Translations under genes and position numbers: made by a program
NCBI GenBank assembly: GCA_013115145.1
Contig: JAAPAO010000168.1
Span: 1 to 58,928 of the forward strand
Reading direction: 5' to 3'
Source: Perkinsus chesapeaki
Taxonomy: Eukaryota > Perkinsozoa > Perkinsida > Perkinsidae
DNA: 58,928 bases
Part shown: positions 52,801 through 58,928 of the stretch, one piece after another
How the letters are laid out: every line of letters starts with the position of its first letter
Numbering within the stretch: position 1 is the stretch's first letter
The notes under the pieces: generated by a model
The model's database searches: none
The model's input: the letters and a program-made list of their open reading frames with translations, nothing else
What the model was told of the DNA's origin: nothing

Positions 52801-53005
52801 GTTGATGCTGATATTATAACAGCACTAAGTACTATTAAAGAGAGTGGGGGTATGTCTTCTTCTAAAGGGTATGTAATGTATTATAGGTGCATGTTTGGTG
52901 TATCCTTTATTAGAGTTATTTATATTGGATCAAAAAGTATCATCTGATATACTAACATTATATTTACAAGATAAAGCCACTCGTAATAAGAGTTGTATCA
53001 GTTGA
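49848..53005 (+). CDS. Large alpha-helical protein, unassigned
   Basis: The ATG at 49848 (MGLNSRGSGSSMDDTTMIGD) opens a chain of about 13 exons. Blocks in order: YYHSIARKSLAIDQEQASS, ILTSWLLLWELYTS, SMMVGEVPGWIEIGQ, RLRWAYCHIPSYRVLLALLR, SRDMYRALELAAVMGSP, LQWVKLHCLKEWCTELILEG, YLKGWWDVLSRAYNNNDN, KLSFKHLIQPMTIIWDWLNE, TTAEFGGYLSTLYRQEILPY, SAAQVEAWVWFIRR, TSIELGILLWSYLDIIYY. It ends LDQKVSSDILTLYLQDK at TGA 53003-53005 (last intron 37 bases). It is rich in Trp, Leu and helices with no signal peptide. It resembles a repeat scaffold such as a nucleoporin or vesicle-coat protein, but no diagnostic motif was found and none is claimed. Introns are mostly (TAA)n. Confidence 0.55.
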
Positions 53006-53052
53006 ATAATTCTGAATAATAGACTTTTATATTAGCTGCTTTTTGGACTTCG

Positions 53053-53889
53053 ATGGCAAAGACCCAAAGAGAGATATCATCTATTCGTGATGCGGGCAAT
53101 ACGAAAGGTCGAGACCGCAGCTGCCGTGGCCGCCGACGTAACAGTCTTACCGATGCCGATGTTAATGATATGTTATCAGTAATAATAATGTATTATAATA
53201 ATGATAATGTTGTTGTTGTTGATAGGTATATGAATCATTAGACTCTATTGTTTGGTTACAATCACTTGTACAAGATGCTATACTTCATCAACGTCATCTT
53301 AAAGTATTACAAGAAGCTCCACAACCAGCTACTGAAAATGAGATATTTGCTGCTCAATCATTGAATATTAAAGATGGTAGATGATTAAATTGATGAAGGA
53401 TAGGAGGGACGTAATTGGTATTTAGGGAAGCATAAGCAGCAGCAAGGAGAAGACGAAGGAGTACTACCTTTAGAGGTTCGTAGAAGAATGGCTGATGCTA
53501 GACGACATTATGAAAGGTTACAGAATTGTGAGGAAGAATCACGAAATAAAATAGTAACAATTATTATTGATGATAAGGTTATTAATTGGTATTAGATTGA
53601 ATCCTTACGAAATAGAGTTATGGATGAAGATACTTTCCTTCCTACCTTAAGGAAATCTCATCAAGGACGATTACAACTTGGTTATTGTGCATGGGTTGCT
53701 ATTGAAATAGGTTTAAGTGTAGATGAGGATAATATTATTATAGATGAATTAATTCATGTATGGTTACCACAATCCACTTGGTTAGAGTAATAATAATAAT
53801 ATTATATTTGTAATATATCTTTTAGATCATCATTACCAAGTGAAGTAACAAGTCAACTTAAAGACTTAGACAGTAGATTAGGCTCTTGA
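53053..53889 (+). CDS. Hypothetical helical/coiled-coil protein
   Basis: It starts MAKTQREISSIRDAGNTKGR, only 47 bases after the previous stop. Five or so introns of 45-50 bases (the first is gtaataataatg...gttgatag). Blocks: VYESLDSIVWLQSLVQDAIL, ENEIFAAQSLNIKD, EVRRRMADARRHYERLQNCE, SLRNRVMDEDTFLPTLRKSH, LGYCAWVAIEIGLSVDEDN, DELIHVWLPQSTWLE, and the end QLKDLDSRLGS at TGA 53887-53889. About 230 residues. An N-terminal basic segment (SCRGRRRNS) precedes the helices. No family recognised. It could be a subunit of a complex, given its length and helical content. Confidence 0.5.
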
Positions 53890-54038
53890 ATGTTGCTAAC
53901 GTTAATATGTTTTCCATTATAACATTTGATGGGTTTATTAGTAACAAAGGATGGGAAGAATGTAAGTGAAAACATTCAATTGAAATTATGAGATAATGTT
54001 TTTATTAACACAATAATAATATTCGATAAGAAACACGA

Positions 54039-54830
54039 TTAGTTATCTAGAAGAAGGAATGCTTTAAGTTGTTCTAAAGCTCTACTTCTATGAGATAGAC
54101 TATTTTTCTCATCCTTACTCATTTCAGCATATCTGATATATAAACTATACTAAAACATACTATTTAATTACGTCTTTCCGCTGGTCCCTTCTTCATTTGG
54201 TTGAAATATTGGATCCCATCCAAAAGTATTAGGACCTCTTGGTGGTACAATAATACCATTAGTTATACCAGTAAAGGTTAATGGTTCATCAGTAGTACCA
54301 TCATAATAAGCAAACGTGCATCTTGCTTTTGCACTTTTATCCTAAAATAATAATACATATCATTAAAAGAACATCAAAACATCACTTACATCAAAACCAA
54401 CTAGCATACGATTCAGGCCATCATGACCTAACTTCTCCAAAAACCATTTTCTGATAGAAAAACAATAATACTTGTTTAGTTGGTTGTTGTTGTTACATAT
54501 ATGGTCCTGGTAAACCACCCATTGCATTAAAACCGAGGCAAGTATCTTCAACTATAACCCTTTTATTATTTCCACCAAGTCCATTATATGCTTCCAGACA
54601 CTTTTCCTTACTTATCTCCTCGGGACTTGATCCTTGATATTCGGGTACTATAATGATATATAATTAATAATATATTATGGTATATTACAGTCTAGTTTGA
54701 CATTATCAAATTTGATAGTATCTCCAATGATCTGTTGAACCTCCCTCAATTTATTGACATTTCCTGTTACAAACGTTATAGCGCCTTTCATTAACTGCTG
54801 ATGTTGACGATTAGCAACGATTGGAGACAT
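54039..54830 (-). CDS. ITPA: Inosine triphosphate pyrophosphatase (HAM1/ITPase)
   Basis: The ATG at 54830 gives [20 protein letters not shown]. The family's opening motif [17 protein letters not shown] follows directly. Further motifs: [41 protein letters not shown] (acidic metal-binding Glu/Asp), [27 protein letters not shown]-type [24 protein letters not shown], and [14 protein letters not shown] at the C-terminus (TAA 54039-54041). All canonical ITPase blocks are present, and the length (about 200 residues) is normal. Four or five introns of 40-60 bases. The enzyme hydrolyses ITP, dITP and XTP to monophosphates, keeping deaminated purines out of nucleic acids. Confidence 0.93.
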
Positions 54831-54975
54831 AACTGATATTATTATAATATTCGATAATAACTCAATAACTAGTTGATAATGCATGATGATTATTATTATG
54901 ATGTGCAGAATCTAGTGATAATGAATATGGATTCCATATGAAGAATATACGATAATAATTATCCTAGTAGATATA

Positions 54976-55839
54976 CTACAGGATATAATAAATAATTAAA
55001 ATAATAGTTATGAAGGTAATACGAGTATTAATATGATATGATTTACTATACTTAAATAACGGTACCTAATATGTGAATAATGAAATGGTATTGTAGTAGT
55101 GTGATTACGTTTGGCCAGATATTATTCATTTCTGGGCAAACATCTAGTAGATATCTTACTAGTCCACCACCTCCTTCTTTAAGTGTACTTCCACCAATTA
55201 AAGCTTCTGGTTGAGTTGCCAAAAAACTATGATGACAGTTAATCCTCAACTTGAATGATACTTCATATAAATGACGCTAATAATAAAGATAATATTAATA
55301 ATAATAGTTAATCGATTACTTTCATCTCAAGTTTGAGATCTTCTAATGGGCAATTAAAATATTGTAATACCTGGTATTGGTATATAATACAATATTATTT
55401 ATTAATAATAATTATACCTCATTATCAGTATAATCTCTAGTTGATGTACAAACATGATATGCAGCACATGATGCTGCACAGAATTGTGAAGGGTCACTCC
55501 TAATTCTATTATTATATTAATAAATTTTATTATATAACATTACGTATTAGTAGCTCTAACTTTAGCATCTTTAGAACATATATTAATAAGTGAATCACAA
55601 GATAAACCACTAACAACCTAATAATAATAACATATAGTTTAATTAATGATGGTGATGATCGTCATGATTATGTTATTACATTGAATATTAGAGTAATAAA
55701 TGGTATAACGGTAGTGGCAACAATCTTTACCATGATGATGATGATGACGATAAATAAGGAATACAACAATAACAACACTGTCGTTGCTCTTGTTGCTGCT
55801 GTTTAATAATATTAAAATAACAAAACAATTATCGAGCAT
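54976..55839 (-). CDS. Small Cys-containing protein with hydrophobic ends
   Basis: Exons read VVSGLSCDSLINICSKDAKV, IRSDPSQFCAASCAAYHVC, STRDYTDNE, VLQYFNCPLEDLKLEMK, RHLYEVSFKLRINCHHSFLA, TLKEGGGGLVRYLLDVCPEM, WPN and VPLFKYSKSYHINTRITF, ending in hydrophobic ITIILIIYYIL at TAG 54976-54978. Introns are 38-50 bases, phases consistent. The first exon was taken to start at 55839 (MLDNCFVILILLNSSNKSN, a possible signal peptide), but its join to VVSGLS is not settled. Seven to eight cysteines and the terminal hydrophobic run suggest a secreted or membrane-attached protein. No family recognised. Confidence 0.4.
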
Positions 55840-55847
55840 GTGTGTTT

Positions 55848-56412
55848 TTATCTATCATCACCATCATCAACCCCATCTTCTCCTCCTCCTCCCCTGATAG
55901 ATGGTGTTATTATCCCTACGCTTGACTGTTGTGTATGTATATCATCTGCCTCCTCCTCCTCCTTCTGCTGCTGCTCTTCTACTTGTCTCATTCTATCTTG
56001 TATTTCCCACTTTTTCTCACAAAACCTCACCACAGACGCCAATGATGATTTATGTGGTAAGGATTGATTATCTTCATCATTTGATATATCATAATCATGG
56101 CCAAATGCACTCTAAACATATTGCAGCAGTTATTTAACAAGTTATTTATCATTAACTTACATTTATAATCCTTCTATTAACCTTCTTATTAATATCTTCA
56201 GAGGAGTCAGTAATTAGCATACGATAACAGTGTTGGTGATGAAGGAGGAGGAGGGGTGTTACTCTTCTATAGAGTATCATATAGAGTATGTCATGATATA
56301 AATGATGGTTCGATATTACTAACAATAGTATTATAATACTGACGCAAGCACCAGCAACAGCAGCAACAGGAGTAGCAGGAGTAGCAGGAGTAGCGAAAAC
56401 ACTAATGAGCAT
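55848..56412 (-). CDS. Hypothetical protein with acidic coiled coil
   Basis: The last exon is clear: SAFGHDYDISNDEDNQSLPH, SVVRFCEKKWEIQDRMRQVE, EQQQKEEEEADDIHTQQ, ending GGGGEDGVDDGDDR. It is joined by a roughly 48-base intron (gtaagtt...gtttag) to ITDSSEDINKKVNRRIIN. Further upstream the frame runs to an ATG at 56412 (MLISVFATPATPATPVAAVA), which could be a signal peptide. A possible intron after AGAC would shift frame, so the N-terminal half is uncertain. Function not recognised. Confidence 0.35.
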
Positions 56413-56449
56413 GATGATGAAGGTGACAAACTATAGGCAAAATTATTAA

Positions 56450-58344
56450 CTAATAAGGTGGTATATCATAATCACATCGATTAATCCCTAAAAACTCTAT
56501 CGCCGTACCATTTAAAAGTTGTGATTTGACCTAAGACAATCACAGTACACTATATAATAACAACAATGATGAGTATTCGTGGGTACCTTATCATCCAAAT
56601 ATTCATTGTCCTCTATTAACTGACCAGGATATGCTGTAAGGATCTCACCAGTCTCTGGAGCGACACTTGGTACTTCACCAAGTGGGAATGGATAATCCGA
56701 ACCCAGTGCTACTCTATTGGCACCAAACTAATACAGTAATTATAATTGTTTATTGATATATATTATTATTACTACTACCATATCAACTATGATATTAAGC
56801 ATTCTTGGATCATGACATATACTATCAACATAAAGCTTCTTAACAGCCCTAATAAATAGCATACAGCAACTTAATTATTGTTACTATATAGTAGTTACAT
56901 TACTCTCTAGGATTAACCTTGGAATCCTTAGCAACCAGATCAGGTCGACAACGCCATCCCCATTCAATCCTTCCTAGTGTCCCCGGTATTGAACCACCGC
57001 CATGGGCAAACATTACTTTAAGTCCAGGTATCTAAAAAAAGAAGAGGAACATGGTGATGATGATGATGATGATGATGATGAAGGAACATAATAAGAAGGG
57101 CTGCTGCTTTGTTGTTGAATATTGTATTAGCCACCAGTTTCGTGGTGGTGTTGTTGTATTACTTTATCAATAACACCACCCAACATAATAGAACACATAG
57201 CTAGACTAACTTCAGTAGGCATACCCACTAACCATGGTAACCAATAACCTTGCCAACACCATTCCATATCCCAAGGATGTATAAATATACCAACATTAAG
57301 TGATCTAATAATAATATAAATAATAATATAAAGTAATAATATACTGTATTATTACTTTGCAGTCTCCCATATAGGTAGTAATCTTTTATCATTCAACATT
57401 ATATTATCAATACAACCACCACCACCATTGTTGTTGTTGCTACTATGAGATGATGAGTTAGTCCATGAATTAATGTGACTTCCTATTTGAAAGCCTCTCA
57501 TACCCTTTTCAATAACAGCTCTGGTCATCTCTTTAGCCGCTTCCTCTGGGTGTTGTAATGGTAATGTCCCTAATGATAAATGGTATGATGTTATTAATAT
57601 TTATTATAATAATAGGATAACCTAAAGCAACCATCCTTCTTGGATTACTCTTAACTTGTTCGGCTAATGAATCATTTAAAAATCTATAATAACAATAGTA
57701 TTATATAATTATTATATATTTATTACTTGCTCCAATATATCCCTAATGTTGGCTTTAAATGATAATTAAATAATACTGGTACTGTACATACTGTTTGTAC
57801 CTACTAACACCAACAAAAACTCAATATACACTATACTATTAAGGTGGTGCAGCAGCAGCAGATTAATACATTAACACCCCATCTATCGCATTCTTCTATT
57901 ACAATATTAGGATCGATACAGTTACTTTTAACCTAATAATGGTGTCTAAAGGTATACTACAGTATATTATGTATCATCATCATAGTCTTACTTTTCTAAA
58001 TAGTTTACCTTCACCAGGCGGGACAGATGATGATGCATTGGTGGTATTAACCCATTCCATCCTTTTAATAAATCCAGCCTTTCGACCAATATCATCATCT
58101 TTTGGTAGATCTACTATACGTAAATCAAAACCTTCCTGACATAATAATAACAATAACTATTGTAAATAATAACCTTATATCGGTACGTTACTATTGATGG
58201 CCAATCTTGAGGTAAAATATGTGTATGAATATCAATCTTACCACCACCACAACCATTAATAGATACTTCATCATTGTTATCAGCTACCTCCTCCTCCTCA
58301 TCATCTTCCTGATGTATGATGACTGGTTTTGTTGTATTATACAT
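56450..58344 (-). CDS. ACMSD: Aminocarboxymuconate-semialdehyde decarboxylase (ACMSD), amidohydrolase-2 family
   Basis: The ATG at 58344 (MYNTTKPVIIHQEDDEEEEV) precedes the metal motif KIDIHTHILPQDWPS (HxH). Further blocks: DLRIVDLPKDD, NCIDPNIVIEECDRWGVNV, NDSLAEQVKSNPRRMVALGT, LPLQHPEEAAKEMTRAV, GMRGFQIGSHINSW, FIHPWDMEWCWQGYWLPWLV, METPT-like MPTEVSLAMCSIMLGG, KVMFAHGGGSIPGTLGRIEW, LYVDSICHDPRML, and RVALGSDYPFPLGE with the conserved Asp. It ends GINRCDYDIPPY at TAG 56450-56452. A Gly/Asn-rich insert (NSSSHSSNNNNGGGGC) is extra. Eight or more introns. The enzyme decarboxylates ACMS in the kynurenine branch of tryptophan breakdown, diverting it from quinolinate/NAD. The acidic N-terminal extension is unusual. 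Confidence 0.88.
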
Positions 58345-58842
58345 TATTATTATACCCACCGCCAGCCCACACCACCAATATCAAGGACCAAGATATTCTT
58401 GCTGGTCACAATACTACCACCCATACTTAATAACATTAAGACTTAACACAATAATAATTAATGGATTATTATTATCACGACGATATAACCGATTCAATAA
58501 TGATGAAGATGATGATGAAGATGATGATGGTACTGAACAAATGGTATTATTATTCGAGGAAAGTAATCACAATAATAGTGATGATAATGGAATAATAAGA
58601 ATAATAATACCAGCTCAATAACACTACTAACTAATAGTGGTGGTGGTGAAGCATTATGAATATATCATCAACATCATCATCAACATTATCAACATTAGTA
58701 AATACTATTATGAATGATGATGGTGAGATGATATTAGGAAACTATTTCCAATGTAATAATAACAATTACATTACAGCAGCACGCTACGTGCTAGTATCAT
58801 CAACAACAACAACAACAACAACAACAGCTAAGTAGTAGTCAG
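58345..58842. other. Low-complexity region, possible unplaced exons
   Basis: Contains (GAT)n and (ACA)n runs. A plus-strand frame reads SRRYNRFNNDEDDDEDDDG and EQMVLLFEESNHNNSDDNG near 58470-58620, and another starts at ATG 58657 (MNISSTSSSTLSTLVNTIMN). They may belong to a small disordered-protein gene but could not be joined. Confidence 0.3.
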
Positions 58843-58928
58843 TTAGTTGGCCTCGTCAACAAGCTTTTGGAAGCTATTATCAATCTGGTTAACAAGATTA
58901 GCAAAGAACTTCTCAAAGTACTCTTCAC
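58843..58928 (-). CDS. C-terminal end of an unidentified gene
   Basis: The minus-strand frame is open from the window edge: EEYFEKFFANLVNQIDNSF, QKLVDEAN, stop TAA at 58843-58845. It is an amphipathic helix with a coding look (mixed G+C, no low complexity). Too short to identify. Confidence 0.45.
   Translation of the reverse strand, partial: EEYFEKFFANLVNQIDNSFQKLVDEAN

Overview
The window is nuclear DNA of a unicellular eukaryote. Nearly every gene is cut by GT-AG introns of about 37-60 bases, and there are SR splicing factors, an oligosaccharyltransferase subunit, a centrin and two eukaryotic-type tRNA genes. Tiny introns, a family of large intronless S41/CPAF-like proteins, and a coiled-coil/BTB/six-blade kelch protein laid out like apicomplexan Kelch13 point to an alveolate, probably Perkinsus-like. 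That assignment is inference. Exon chains were joined by hand from splice signals, reading frame and family resemblance; boundaries are approximate unless a position is given.

Layout. 0-2.6 kb: 3' end of an S41-like gene (+), then a gap. 2.6-7.7 kb (-): tandem short-chain dehydrogenases and two F-box-like genes. 8.3-13.2 kb (+): tandem double-domain deaminases, a centrin and a PlsC acyltransferase. 13.8-15.2 kb (-): an unrecognised spliced gene. 16.8-27.5 kb (-): two SR proteins, an Lgd/CC2D1-like protein, a three-domain aminodeoxychorismate synthase and OST3/6. 27.7-33.8 kb (-): GID8, tRNA-Gly (+), a small Cys-rich protein and the BTB-kelch gene with a tRNA-Phe inside an intron. 34.1-45.5 kb (+): two intact S41-like genes in tandem, a PDK1-like kinase, a Pro/Thr-rich surface or secreted protein and a hypothetical gene. 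45.6-49.7 kb (-): WBP11-like and methionine aminopeptidase 1. 49.8-53.9 kb (+): two unassigned genes. 54.0-58.3 kb (-): ITPase, two hypothetical genes and ACMSD. 58.8 kb: tail of another gene (-).

Most genes are unrelated housekeeping functions (RNA splicing, N-glycosylation, folate synthesis, protein N-terminal processing, nucleotide hygiene, tryptophan catabolism). Three local tandem duplications stand out: dehydrogenases, deaminases and S41-like genes. The left ~16 kb is visibly richer in G+C than the right ~25 kb, where introns are largely (TAA)n/(ATT)n. No CRISPR array, insertion sequence, rRNA or recognisable transposase was seen.
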